This document shows positions 18,754 to 27,276 of a DNA stretch of 64,000 nt, in pieces. The number at the start of each line of letters is the position of its first letter. Within the stretch, counting starts at the first letter, position 1. Under the pieces are notes generated by a model. The model was given only the letters and a program-made list of their open reading frames with translations, searched no databases and was not told the DNA's origin. Both the position numbers and the translations under genes were made by a program. Source of the stretch: Tropicibacter oceani (GTDB lineage: Bacteria; Pseudomonadota; Alphaproteobacteria; Rhodobacterales; Rhodobacteraceae); NCBI RefSeq assembly GCF_029958925.1, contig NZ_CP124616.1:1240001-1304000 (forward strand). The letters are read 5' to 3'.

Positions 18754-19242
18754 TCACTTCGGACGAGAGCCGGACTTTCCATCCAGACGTGAGAAAAAGT
18801 CCTGCTCAGAAATGCTGGCCTCTTTTTCGCGGCCCTTCAACCAATCTGCAATCACCGATATCAGAATATCTTCCGATACTTGGCGCGTTGCGCATTCCCA
18901 TACAGTTAGGATGCGCCACCCGGACTGTGCAAGGCGTTGCCGGACCGCCGCATCCCTTTCCTGGTTTCGACCTATCTTGGTTTGCCAAAAATCGGTATTC
19001 GTCTTGGGGATGCGAAAATAATGGCAGCCCTCGTGCCCGTGCCAGAAACACCCGTGAACGAAAATCACAGTCCGATATTTCGGGAGCACGATATCCGGCT
19101 TCCCAGGAAGATCCTTGGTATGCAGGCGGTACCGGAAGCCCAGACGGTGCAGTCCCTTGCGCACCATGATCTCGGGCTTGGTATCCTTGGGGCCGATCCG
19201 CGACATCATCGCGGACCGTGTCATGGGCGGCTTGTCAGGCAC
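18754..19242 (-). CDS. vsr: Vsr-type DNA mismatch/nick endonuclease
   Basis: The product (about 162 residues) matches Vsr endonucleases: [16 protein letters not shown] near the start, GKPDIVL with the catalytic Asp, and [16 protein letters not shown] carrying the catalytic and zinc-binding His/Cys residues. Vsr nicks beside T:G mismatches that arise when 5-methylcytosine deaminates, and usually pairs with a cytosine methylase, as here. I use the GTG at 19242, which overlaps the methyltransferase stop and gives the usual short leader before RSxMM. ATG at 19224 is the alternative; the longer frame to 19407 lies inside the methyltransferase. In this operon it may also act as a second restriction nuclease. 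Confidence 0.88.
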   Translation of the reverse strand: MPDKPPMTRSAMMSRIGPKDTKPEIMVRKGLHRLGFRYRLHTKDLPGKPDIVLPKYRTVIFVHGCFWHGHEGCHYFRIPKTNTDFWQTKIGRNQERDAAVRQRLAQSGWRILTVWECATRQVSEDILISVIADWLKGREKEASISEQDFFSRLDGKSGSRPK

Positions 19243-20308
19243 GCATCCCCCGTTTGGGGTGCAGTGCGACCGTGTTGGTGATCCAGGGGGCCATGGCCTC
19301 GGCAATGGCAATGGCAACCGGCGCGGCGACTGCGTTGCCGAACTGACGGTAGGCTTGCGTGTCAGAGACGACGATTTTCCAAGGTTGGTTCGAGCCCTTT
19401 CGGTCAAACCCCATGAGTCTTGCGCATTCCCTTGGTGTCAATCGCCGGGGCGTACCGTGGTCCTGGGCGATCAGTATTTCGCTGCCATCCTTGTAGTAGC
19501 GCGCACTGAGTGTGCGTGCCACGTTGTGGGACTGACACAGACCGAATCCGAAGCCATTACCGGCGGCCTTATGCTTGGCAGCGTAGTTCTGGAGGTACTT
19601 CCAGAGGTTGGGTGTCAGTGTGTACTTGCCGCCCACCTCGGCCAAGGGGCCTGTGGTATAGGGTTCTTCAACAGTCTCCGAACCGTCCTGCGGGTGCAGG
19701 ATGTCAACAAGTGTCGGCGCCGGACCCTCAGGGAAGATCACCTCGTCAAGGGAAAACGCGACGGGCACGTCACGCCGGAAGCCGGCGATAAAGATGCGCT
19801 CGCGGTGTTGCGGAACCCAGTGGCGCGCGTCGATCACTTTGTGGTCGACGTCATATCCCAGTTCATCCAAGGCGTGGAGAATGACGCGGAAAGTGTTGCC
19901 TTTGTCATGCGACAGGAGGTTCTTGACGTTTTCCAGAAGGAAAGCCTTCGGTTTGTGGTGTCGCAGGATGCGAACCACGTCAAAGAACAGTGTGCCCTGC
20001 GTCTCATCCGCGAACCCGTGGGCCCGACCCAGCGAATTCTTTTTTGACACCCCGGCAATGGAAAATGGCTGGCAAGGGAAACCAGCGAGCAGGACATCAT
20101 GCGCGGGGATGTCGCGCTCGTCGACTTTGGTAATGTCGCCGTTGATCTCGTGACCATCTTCAAAGTTCGCGCGGTAGGTCTCCTGCGAGAACTTGTTCCA
20201 CTCGCTGGTGAACACGCAGGTTCCGCCAACTGCCTCGAAACCAATGCGCAAGCCGCCGATGCCTGCGAAGAGATCGATGAAGGTGAAACCGTGCGAGACA
20301 GCGGTCAT
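19235..20308 (-). CDS. dcm: DNA (cytosine-5)-methyltransferase
   Basis: This 357-residue enzyme methylates C5 of cytosine using SAM. Motif I is [11 protein letters not shown] (residues 10-20), motif IV is GFPCQPFS with catalytic Cys79, motif VI is LLENV (125-129), motif VIII is [10 protein letters not shown], motif IX is [13 protein letters not shown] and motif X is [11 protein letters not shown]. The target-recognition region between VIII and IX is about 90 residues, which is short. It is the first gene of the minus-strand operon and would mark host DNA. A neighbouring EcoRII-N-like domain suggests a related recognition site, but the target cannot be read from sequence alone. The role corresponds to DrmMII of class 2 DISARM. 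Confidence 0.92.
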   Translation of the reverse strand: MTAVSHGFTFIDLFAGIGGLRIGFEAVGGTCVFTSEWNKFSQETYRANFEDGHEINGDITKVDERDIPAHDVLLAGFPCQPFSIAGVSKKNSLGRAHGFADETQGTLFFDVVRILRHHKPKAFLLENVKNLLSHDKGNTFRVILHALDELGYDVDHKVIDARHWVPQHRERIFIAGFRRDVPVAFSLDEVIFPEGPAPTLVDILHPQDGSETVEEPYTTGPLAEVGGKYTLTPNLWKYLQNYAAKHKAAGNGFGFGLCQSHNVARTLSARYYKDGSEILIAQDHGTPRRLTPRECARLMGFDRKGSNQPWKIVVSDTQAYRQFGNAVAAPVAIAIAEAMAPWITNTVALHPKRGMRA

Positions 20309-20740
20309 GTGTGTTCTCCGAGTGATGTGCGCCTACATACGAAAACCAGGGCTGCAAAGCACGGACGCTACAACTTGTAGACCATCTATGCCACGGAAAA
20401 AGTACCTGTCCAATCTTACGATCAGGTTCACGGACCCTGTGATGTAATGAGCACCGGAAATGCTTGGGAACGACGGTCAAAGCTAACCGGATCGACATGC
20501 TGCAGTCGTACAGTCAACTGATGGTCGTCATGAACCAATCAGAGACCTCCAAATTGGTTTCCGTAATGGAAACGCATTGTTGATTTCTGAAAATTCTCGA
20601 TCGACCAATGTCCCGCTCGGACACGCTCGGCAGGCCCAAATCGCACTCTGCCGAGCATCGTGAGGACGCAGAAGCGCCACGGATGATGCCGAGCTTTTCG
20701 GGCATCCGCCTCACCGATAAATCGAGAGCGGAGACGACAG
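20309..20740. promoter_or_regulatory. divergent intergenic region between dcm and tnsA, with two hairpins
   Basis: This 432-bp spacer holds no gene I can support. It must contain promoters for the dcm operon (leftward) and tns operon (rightward). Two inverted repeats precede tnsA. One is GCTCGGCA (20625-20632) with TGCCGAGC (20649-20656). The other is an imperfect hairpin with arms 20680-20692 and 20698-20708, ending about 30 bp before the tnsA start. They may be an operator or leader structure. A transposon end might also lie here, but no convincing TnsB-site array was found. Confidence 0.5.
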
Positions 20741-21415
20741 ATGCATGTCACGCCAACGGGTGGCCGGGTGCTGCCGAAACAGACGGTCTACCTGCGCAAG
20801 GTTGCCAAGGGACGCAAGGAACACTTCACAGGGCATTTCGTCGTGGGTGAACCGGGAGACGAGCGCATTCTGGACATCGAGAGCCATACCGAACTGATGG
20901 TGGGGCTCGTTCTGAGCGCCCGCCGCGACGTCGTCGCGCTCGAAAATCAGGTGCCATTCCGCTGGCTTGCAGACAACGGGCGGCCAGCCACGCATTTCTT
21001 CGACTTCCGGGCAAACCTTGCTGATGGGACGCGGATCGCCGTCATGGTCAAGAGCGCTCACCGCCTGAAATCCGAGCGCCTGCGCCGCGAGTTGGAAGCC
21101 GTCGCCCGGCAAGTGACGCCGGACTTCGCCGATCGAGTCGTGGTCATGACCGAAAAACACCTCGACCGGATCGAGGTGCACAATGCCGAAATCATGCACG
21201 AGATGCGTGAAAGCGAGCCGTCAGTCGATGCTGCGGCACGGCGGGAAATTCAAGCACTGCATGGTGAAATCAGCATTGATCGCTTGCAGGACGCCATCGG
21301 TGCCGGTGGCCAAGGGTTCCGCGCAATCGTGCGGCTCCTGCGGACCGGGGTTCTCGAACTCGCTGGCCCCCAGCGTATTTCCCCAGACGCGATTGTCCGT
21401 CGGAGGACCATCTGA
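20741..21415 (+). CDS. tnsA: TnsA-like transposase endonuclease subunit
   Basis: The 224-residue product resembles TnsA, the endonuclease that cuts the 5' ends of Tn7-like elements and thereby allows cut-and-paste movement. The catalytic pattern of the restriction-like fold is visible: Glu in SHTELMVGLVL, Asp in HFFDFRAN and Lys in IAVMVKS. The usual QxK motif is MVK, so Gln is replaced by Met. A C-terminal winged-helix-like tail follows, rich in E, R and I. It starts at an ATG after a GAGAGCGGAGA purine stretch, and its stop overlaps the tnsB start as TGATG. Presence of TnsA separates this element from Tn5053/Tn402-type elements, which lack it. Confidence 0.82.
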   Translation: MHVTPTGGRVLPKQTVYLRKVAKGRKEHFTGHFVVGEPGDERILDIESHTELMVGLVLSARRDVVALENQVPFRWLADNGRPATHFFDFRANLADGTRIAVMVKSAHRLKSERLRRELEAVARQVTPDFADRVVVMTEKHLDRIEVHNAEIMHEMRESEPSVDAAARREIQALHGEISIDRLQDAIGAGGQGFRAIVRLLRTGVLELAGPQRISPDAIVRRRTI

Positions 21416-23673
21416 TGCTCGATTTCCTGCCCAGCAATATCACTCCCAAGTACGCCCTGGAAATCGGTGACGAGGTTATCCTCGACCGCAATTCGTGGGT
21501 CGTGCGTGACGTTCGAGAAGACCGTTTCATCTTTGTCCAGAAATTTGGCAGCCAGCTTGCGCAGGAGTTCACCAGCGCCAACCTGGCGCTGCATATCGCC
21601 AAGGGAACGATGCAACACATCCCGTGTCGCCCGGTCCATATGTCATCCAGAACGACGGATCTGGCCATTGCCGAGTTTCTCGCCTCGCGAACGGCAGAGG
21701 AACATAAATCGGCAGAGCGTCGAGAAGCGTTGGTGCTCGCCATGCAGCAGCTGCATCGCGAGAAGAAACTGAAGTACACCGACGAATCCATTGCGGCTGC
21801 AAAGAATGAAATTCGTGCGCTGGCCACGGATTTCTACGGACGAGTCATCGATGGCGACACCCTCACGCCTGAGTGGCACAGTCCCAGGACCCTACGGCGC
21901 TGGTTGAAGGCATACGATATTGGCGGCCTGACCGCACTCTATGACGATCGCCGGGCCCGTGGCTTCCGCGCACCGCGCTTCACTGCCGAAGTCAACGCGT
22001 TGCTTCAGCCGATCATCATCGGCTACATGTCTCCGACCCAACCGACCAAAGCCACCGTTTGGGAAAACGTGAAATCGGCATTCCGTTTGGAGAACGCGCG
22101 ACGCGAAGCTGCTGGCGAACCCCTGCTGGATATGCCGTCGCGGGAAACGGTACGACAGCGGATCGATGCGCTCGATCCGTTCGAGGTGATGGTGCATCGA
22201 AACGGCATTCAAGCCGCGCGCCGTGCTTTCGCGCCGGTCGGTCAGGGGCTCGACATCTACCGTCCATTGCAGCGGGTCGAGATCGATGAATTGCGCATTG
22301 ACCTGATGACGTACTTGAAGACCTCCGGTCTGCTCAATCATATGACGATTGAGGAAATCAAGGCTCTCGGTCTTCATGGCAAAAAGGCCGTTCGCGTCCT
22401 CGTGACCGTCGCAGTCGACGTCGCTACCCGCTGTATCGTCGGCATGAAGATGTCGCTCGAAGGCAGCAGTGACAGCGCCCTTCAATGTGTCGAGATGATC
22501 CACGAAGACAAGGGCATCTACGCTGACGCAATTGGTGCGTTCAGCCCCTGGCACATGCACGGGAAGCCCGGTGTCATCGTGACCGATTGTGCGAAGTACA
22601 ATATTTCCGGCAGGACAAAACAAGCTATCGCTGCGCTTGCTGGCAATCTCGAGCATTGTCCGGCTGGAGAACCCGCGATGAAGGGGACCATCGAGCGCAT
22701 TTTTCAAATATTGGCAACGAAACTGCTGCCGCGTTTCAGTGGACGGACGTTCAGCGATGTGGTGCAGAAGGCCGGGAATGACCCGCAAGAGACAGCGGCA
22801 CTGACCATTGAGGAGCTGTGCGCCGTGCTCGTCCGCTGGGTCGTCGACATTTATCATCGTACGCCGCATCGCGGACTGGGCGGAGAGACACCGCTCGACG
22901 CATGGAACCGCATGGTCGCGCAGTACGGCGTTACGCCGTCCGCTGACAAATCGGCGCGCAGGATCGCATTTGGTAAGGAAGAGACCCGCGATCCGCAGCG
23001 CAATGGTCTGACCGTGATGCAAATTCCTTATCATGACGAGCGCCTTGCCGCGTATTTCATGCACAAGAAAAAAAGAGCTCTCCGCCTGCGCTGGCATCCC
23101 AACGATCTTGGTACGATTTCTGTGGAACTCGACGGAGATTGGGTCGACGTGAAGGCAGTTCCGGCATGGGCGCAGGGGTTGAAAGCAGCGATCTGGGAGA
23201 AGACTCTGCGCGAGCTTTCCGCCCGACGGAGGCGTGGTGAGGAGGTATCGGGCCTCATCGTCGCGAGGGCCATTGCGGAAATCACTGCGCTGCATGCTGA
23301 TGCCATGCGGCGTGAGGGCATCCTGGTCGAGACCTGGACCGAGGAGCGTCTCCGCAGGGTCGAGGAAACTGCCATCGGCTTTGCCGACTTCGGCGATACC
23401 GAGGCGAAGCCCGCGAACGAAGGCGACATGCTGGCTGGTGGTTACGGCATATCTCTGAGCACTGCCGGTGCGCACACGAAGGCCGACCTTGACGTGGTGG
23501 AGCACTCTGCGGAACCGCCGCTTGATATTTCGGAAACCATGTCTGCCGAAACCACCCCGGACTCTTTTTCCGTACCGGAGCCTTCGAACGCACATCCACT
23601 TCGTCGACGGAGCAGACGCAGTGCAGCTGAAAAGTCCGGCGATGCTGATGATGGATTCACTTTCGAGGACTGA
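21415..23673 (+). CDS. tnsB: TnsB-like DDE transposase
   Basis: The 752-residue protein is a Mu/TnsB/TniA-type transposase. N-terminal helix-turn-helix domains (about residues 100-250, including TLRRWLKAYDIGGLTALYDDR) should bind the ends. The rve catalytic core has Asp in RVEIDELRIDL, Asp in VIVTDCAKYN and Glu in MKGTIERIFQIL. A Mu-type C-terminal beta barrel (LAAYFMHKKKRALRLRWHPNDLG and similar) follows. The last 100 residues are low in structure and probably contact TnsC. It is translationally coupled to tnsA and stops 5 bp before tnsC. Confidence 0.9.
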   Translation: MLDFLPSNITPKYALEIGDEVILDRNSWVVRDVREDRFIFVQKFGSQLAQEFTSANLALHIAKGTMQHIPCRPVHMSSRTTDLAIAEFLASRTAEEHKSAERREALVLAMQQLHREKKLKYTDESIAAAKNEIRALATDFYGRVIDGDTLTPEWHSPRTLRRWLKAYDIGGLTALYDDRRARGFRAPRFTAEVNALLQPIIIGYMSPTQPTKATVWENVKSAFRLENARREAAGEPLLDMPSRETVRQRIDALDPFEVMVHRNGIQAARRAFAPVGQGLDIYRPLQRVEIDELRIDLMTYLKTSGLLNHMTIEEIKALGLHGKKAVRVLVTVAVDVATRCIVGMKMSLEGSSDSALQCVEMIHEDKGIYADAIGAFSPWHMHGKPGVIVTDCAKYNISGRTKQAIAALAGNLEHCPAGEPAMKGTIERIFQILATKLLPRFSGRTFSDVVQKAGNDPQETAALTIEELCAVLVRWVVDIYHRTPHRGLGGETPLDAWNRMVAQYGVTPSADKSARRIAFGKEETRDPQRNGLTVMQIPYHDERLAAYFMHKKKRALRLRWHPNDLGTISVELDGDWVDVKAVPAWAQGLKAAIWEKTLRELSARRRRGEEVSGLIVARAIAEITALHADAMRREGILVETWTEERLRRVEETAIGFADFGDTEAKPANEGDMLAGGYGISLSTAGAHTKADLDVVEHSAEPPLDISETMSAETTPDSFSVPEPSNAHPLRRRSRRSAAEKSGDADDGFTFED

Positions 23674-23678
23674 CCCCT

Positions 23679-24629
23679 ATGTGCTTTGACCAAACCTCTC
23701 CCTGCCATGATCTCGGCCAGGAACTGCGCGATGCGTACATCGCTTCCGGCCGCGACGAACAGTTCGGACTTGTCTTCGACGGTCTCCTGCGTACCGACGG
23801 GGACGGCCAAGTCCTGCCGATGCCGCGCCACTTCACCGACACGCAGGAAACCCGTGGTGTCATGGTTGTCGCGAAATCCGGTGCTGGTAAGACGCGGATG
23901 ATCAGCCGCGCCTTGGCACGCCATCCGGCGCTGCAGCCGGACGAGACCCGCCTCCGTCCTTGGATCATGGCGCGGGTGCCCAGCCCTGCAACCACGAAGG
24001 GCCTTGGCATCGCGATCCTCGAAGCTACGGACTATCCGTGCTCAGGAACGAAGCGCGTCGAGCGCGAAATCTGGAGCATGGTGCGGCACCGCCTCGCCGA
24101 ACTTGGCACGATCGCACTATGGATCGACGAGGCGCAGGATCTTTTTGGCAAGAAAGATGCGAGCGAGACCCGCAACATCCTCAATTTGCTGAAAGCCCAG
24201 ATGCAGGGCGAAGGTTCAGTCATCGTCATCCTCAGCGGCGTCGAAGAGTTGCAACAGATCGCTGCAACGGACCGTCAGATCACGCGACGCTTCAAGAAAA
24301 TGCACCTGCAGGACATCAGCGCCGGGACAGACAACGCCATGCTGCGCGGTATCGTCGAGAGTTACTGCCGCAAGGCTGGCCTGGGTGCGCCCACGTTTGC
24401 CGACGAACTGCTCGGTCGAATGGTTCATGCGGCTCAGTCGCGCTTGGGGCAGTTCATCGAAAACCTGCTGAATGCGATCGAGATCGCGCTCGACGAAGGC
24501 GCAACCGCTTTGGATCGCGGACATTTCATCGAAGCGCACGCTGCCGAGACCGGCTGTACGCCGACAGACAACGTCTACATGAGTAGCAATTGGTCGCGCG
24601 TCGACTTGGACCGCGTTCCCGCACTCTGA
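23679..24629 (+). CDS. tnsC: TnsC/TniB-like AAA+ regulator of transposition
   Basis: This 316-residue AAA+ ATPase links target selection to the transposase. Walker A is KSGAGKTRMI near residues 66-75 and Walker B is LWIDEAQDLF near 147-156; a sensor-1-like LSGVEEL follows. The TniB branch is suggested by its short length and position between tnsB and tniQ. TnsC proteins form filaments on DNA and recruit TnsB. It begins 5 bp after the tnsB stop. Confidence 0.88.
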   Translation: MCFDQTSPCHDLGQELRDAYIASGRDEQFGLVFDGLLRTDGDGQVLPMPRHFTDTQETRGVMVVAKSGAGKTRMISRALARHPALQPDETRLRPWIMARVPSPATTKGLGIAILEATDYPCSGTKRVEREIWSMVRHRLAELGTIALWIDEAQDLFGKKDASETRNILNLLKAQMQGEGSVIVILSGVEELQQIAATDRQITRRFKKMHLQDISAGTDNAMLRGIVESYCRKAGLGAPTFADELLGRMVHAAQSRLGQFIENLLNAIEIALDEGATALDRGHFIEAHAAETGCTPTDNVYMSSNWSRVDLDRVPAL

Positions 24630-24681
24630 CGCACTCGAGCGCTTCTTTCTTCTTTCCCGCCATCCCCCCGGAGACGATCCC

Positions 24682-26511
24682 ATGCCCCATCTCATGCCGC
24701 ACTTTGCAATGGACGCCTTCGAGTCCGCTCTGTCCTTCGCCGCGCGCCTTGCGGCGTTCCACACCGGGGGCCGGTTGACGGCATTCCTGCGCGATATCGG
24801 GATCGCACCGATGTCGTTGGTGTCTGGTGAGCCCGACGCCATCGCACGGCTGGCTGAGGTGTCGGGTGTTGAACAAGCGGAGCTGGAGCGGAACACGCCT
24901 GTGCGCGTAGGGAAGCGATCCTATCGTTTGCGAGGGCAGGTGTTTCCGGCGGAATTCTTCGTTCGCCCAAAAACAGCGTGCTGTCTGGCTTGCCTGCAAT
25001 CCGACGATGCGAGAGGCTGCAAGCCCGCCAAAGTGCGTCGGCATCAATGGCACTGGGCGTTGGACGTGGTCCGGACTTGCCCCGAGCACGGCATCGCTAT
25101 GCTTCGCCTGGACAAAGATTTTCACGATGGCGAGCTCCATGAACTCGGTTACCGCGCTCCCGCACCGGGCGCGGCGTTGCTCGCCGCAATCGAAGCGCAG
25201 CCCACGCGCCCGGTTTCGCCGTTGCAAACTTATGTCATCGGCCGTCTCAAGGGGCATGTCGGCCCCGCGTGGCTGGATTCCCAGCCTGTCGATTGCGTGG
25301 TGCGCGCATCCGAATTGCTTGGCGCGGTGCTGGCCTTTGGACCCAAAGTAGACCTGCAGGTGATGACCGACGACCAGCGCGAAGAGGCCGGTCGCGCGGG
25401 TTATGAGGTCATGGCTCAGGGGGCGGACGCTGTACGCGACTGCTTGCATGGTATCTTCGACGCCTTCCAGCACGACAGCAGCAAGCCGGGCCCGCAGAAA
25501 ATTTTTGGCCGCCTCTACACAGCCATGAGCGGTGCTCGCACGCTCGGCAAGCATGGCGCATTGACTGACATTCTGCGGGCGGTGATCTTTGACCGCTTCG
25601 CGCTGGCCTCTGGCACTGAGATCCTTGGCGAGGCCCTCGGCGAACGTCGCCTGCATACGGTATCCTCACTGGCCTCCGAGCAGGGCCTCGACCCGCGCAC
25701 TCTGCGCAAGCTGTTGGCCGCACGCGGTCTCGTGCCGTCCGAAGAGCAGACACATCATGCTTTCGACGCTGAGCAGGGCCGCGCGGTTGCAGCGACCATG
25801 CAGCGTATCGTGACTGTCATCTCGCTGCCAAAGGCCCTTGGCTGCGCGCGCCCGTTGGCGGATCAGCTGATTGATGACCGCCTGCTCGCTCCGCTGGCGG
25901 GCGACGGCCCGGATGCTTCGGGCCGTACCCGCAAGGCCGTGGCCCAGGATGCAATCGACGAACTTCTGTCGCGCGTCGCAGAGACGGCTCCGCTCATGTC
26001 CTGTGCCCCGGACAACTATGTGCCGCTGGCGAAAGCCGCAGAGAAAGCCAAGTGCCGTGCCGTCGACATCCTGCATCTGCTTTTCGGCGGCCACCTTCGC
26101 GGCGCAGTGCGTTCTGAAGGGGAGGGGCTGGGAGCCCTTCACGTCGATCCGGTGGAGGTGAAATCGCTGGTCCGGGATCTTCTGACCAACATCTCCTCCG
26201 CCAAAGCATATGCGATGCTGCGCATCCCGGCCGCGGCAGGGTGGGCTCTGGTGGATCGGGGCGTGCTGCCTTCTGTGACGGTCATGCCGAAGCAGGGAAC
26301 CCACGTCATTCATCGTTTCGATGCTGAGGAAGTTGCCGCAGTCGCGGAGACCCTGATCAGCGAAGCCCGCACCCTGGATATGGTCGGGATGGGCGCGCAG
26401 GCATTCTCTCGGCACATGCGCAACGCCCGGGTTCGGCCTGCGTTTTCAGCCGCCGAAATCGGTGTAAACCTCTACCACCGTGCCGACACACATCGCATCC
26501 TCGGCATTTAA
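24682..26511 (+). CDS. tniQ: TniQ/TnsD-family target-site selection protein
   Basis: The 609-residue protein has a TniQ N-terminal domain with a zinc-finger-like set (CCLACLQSDDARGC...WALDVVRTCPEHG) at about residues 96-134. The C-terminal 350 residues contain several helix-turn-helix-like repeats, for example the stretch around SSAKAYAMLRIPAAAGWAL. This layout is that of TnsD/TniQ proteins that bind a chromosomal target and recruit TnsC. The start is an ATG after CCGGAGACGATCCC. Its length is closer to TnsD than to the short TniQ of Cas-associated elements, and no cas genes are present, so a protein-directed target site is expected. Confidence 0.85.
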   Translation: MPHLMPHFAMDAFESALSFAARLAAFHTGGRLTAFLRDIGIAPMSLVSGEPDAIARLAEVSGVEQAELERNTPVRVGKRSYRLRGQVFPAEFFVRPKTACCLACLQSDDARGCKPAKVRRHQWHWALDVVRTCPEHGIAMLRLDKDFHDGELHELGYRAPAPGAALLAAIEAQPTRPVSPLQTYVIGRLKGHVGPAWLDSQPVDCVVRASELLGAVLAFGPKVDLQVMTDDQREEAGRAGYEVMAQGADAVRDCLHGIFDAFQHDSSKPGPQKIFGRLYTAMSGARTLGKHGALTDILRAVIFDRFALASGTEILGEALGERRLHTVSSLASEQGLDPRTLRKLLAARGLVPSEEQTHHAFDAEQGRAVAATMQRIVTVISLPKALGCARPLADQLIDDRLLAPLAGDGPDASGRTRKAVAQDAIDELLSRVAETAPLMSCAPDNYVPLAKAAEKAKCRAVDILHLLFGGHLRGAVRSEGEGLGALHVDPVEVKSLVRDLLTNISSAKAYAMLRIPAAAGWALVDRGVLPSVTVMPKQGTHVIHRFDAEEVAAVAETLISEARTLDMVGMGAQAFSRHMRNARVRPAFSAAEIGVNLYHRADTHRILGI

Positions 26512-26543
26512 CATAATGGGCCCTATCGGCCCGGAGCTGAACC

Positions 26544-26574
26544 TTGCCTTTTGCAACAGTTTGGCGTATATACT
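26544..26574 (+). promoter_or_regulatory. candidate promoter/operator of the toxin-antitoxin pair
   Basis: A TATACT -10-like hexamer at 26569-26574 follows TTGCCT at 26544-26549 with a long 19-bp spacer. The -10 overlaps a perfect GTATATAC palindrome (26566-26573), a plausible binding site for the AbrB-type antitoxin. Confidence 0.4.
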
Positions 26575-26597
26575 TTCGTGAATACGGAGGCGAGGCA

Positions 26598-26822
26598 ATG
26601 ATCGAAACAAGAATCCGCAAGGTCGGCAACTCTGCAGTGATGACCTTGACCACTGAGATGCTGACGATCCTTGATGCAAAGGAGGGGGACACTCTCTTTG
26701 TCGTGCGCGGCGACGACGGCAGTCTCAAGCTTTTGGCACACGACCCGTCAGTAGCAGACGCACTCGCCGCGGCTGAAGTCGTTATGGATGAGAACCGGGA
26801 TATGCTGCAAGCGTTGGCATGA
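26598..26822 (+). CDS. AbrB/MazE-type antitoxin
   Basis: The 74-residue product has the swapped-hairpin DNA-binding signature ETRIRKVGNSAVMTLTTEML at its N-terminus. The C-terminus is acidic, as expected for a segment that wraps the toxin. I chose the ATG at 26598, which follows a strong GGAGGCGAGG site; the frame extends to 26544 without a better start. The stop overlaps the Doc start as ATGA. Such antitoxins repress their own operon and neutralise the partner. Its place between the tns genes and the putative element end suggests an addiction module that stabilises the element. Confidence 0.85.
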   Translation: MIETRIRKVGNSAVMTLTTEMLTILDAKEGDTLFVVRGDDGSLKLLAHDPSVADALAAAEVVMDENRDMLQALA

Positions 26823-27208
26823 GCCGGTTTACTTGGGTTCCCATCGCTGCAGTGACGATCATCCATGACCGGCAAATTGCTCGCCATGGAGGTGCGTCAG
26901 GTCTGCGGGATCAGGCGCTGCTGGAGATGGGTTGCGCACGGGCGATGAACTTAGCGGCTTACACTGACGCCGGTCTCGCCGAGGTCGCGGCAGCTTATGC
27001 GTTCGGAATTGCAAAAGCGCATGCATTCGTCGACGGGAACAAGCGGACAGCTTTCGTCACCGCAATCACGTTCCTACGAATGAATGGTTTCACATTCCGG
27101 CCAGACCCAGTCGACGGTGTGCGCGCGATGGAAGGCTTGGCATCCGGAGACGTGACCGAAGCTGAATTTGCCGAATGGCTTTCTGTCGGCGTGTCGCCGC
27201 TCGACTGA
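26819..27208 (+). CDS. doc: Doc-type (death-on-curing) Fic-domain toxin
   Basis: The 129-residue protein carries the Doc form of the Fic motif, HAFVDGNKRTA, at about residues 66-76. Doc phosphorylates elongation factor EF-Tu and stops translation until the antitoxin acts. N-terminal IHDRQIARHGGASGLRDQALLE is also typical of the family. Translation is coupled to the antitoxin by a 4-bp overlap. There is no sign of frame damage, so the pair is probably functional. Confidence 0.9.
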   Translation: MSRFTWVPIAAVTIIHDRQIARHGGASGLRDQALLEMGCARAMNLAAYTDAGLAEVAAAYAFGIAKAHAFVDGNKRTAFVTAITFLRMNGFTFRPDPVDGVRAMEGLASGDVTEAEFAEWLSVGVSPLD

Positions 27209-27235
27209 AGTTTTCAGAACCTACGACATCAAGTA

Positions 27236-27258
27236 GCCCTGCCGTCCCATCGGCGGGG
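27236..27258 (+). terminator. short hairpin after doc
   Basis: GCCCTGCCG at 27236-27244 faces CGGCGGGGC at 27251-27259 with TTTTCG following, giving a plausible intrinsic terminator for the tns/TA transcripts. The pairing is imperfect. Confidence 0.5.
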
Positions 27259-27276
27259 CTTTTCGCTTGTTGACCG

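Noticed and set aside
20309-20740. Transposon end just upstream of tnsA, as in Tn7
   Set aside because: GTCG at 20505 and 20524 and TGTCC at 20407 and 20609 are too few and irregular to call an array.
21892-23595. Long minus-strand open frame opposite tnsB
   Set aside because: It is an antisense shadow of tnsB; no protein-like motifs.
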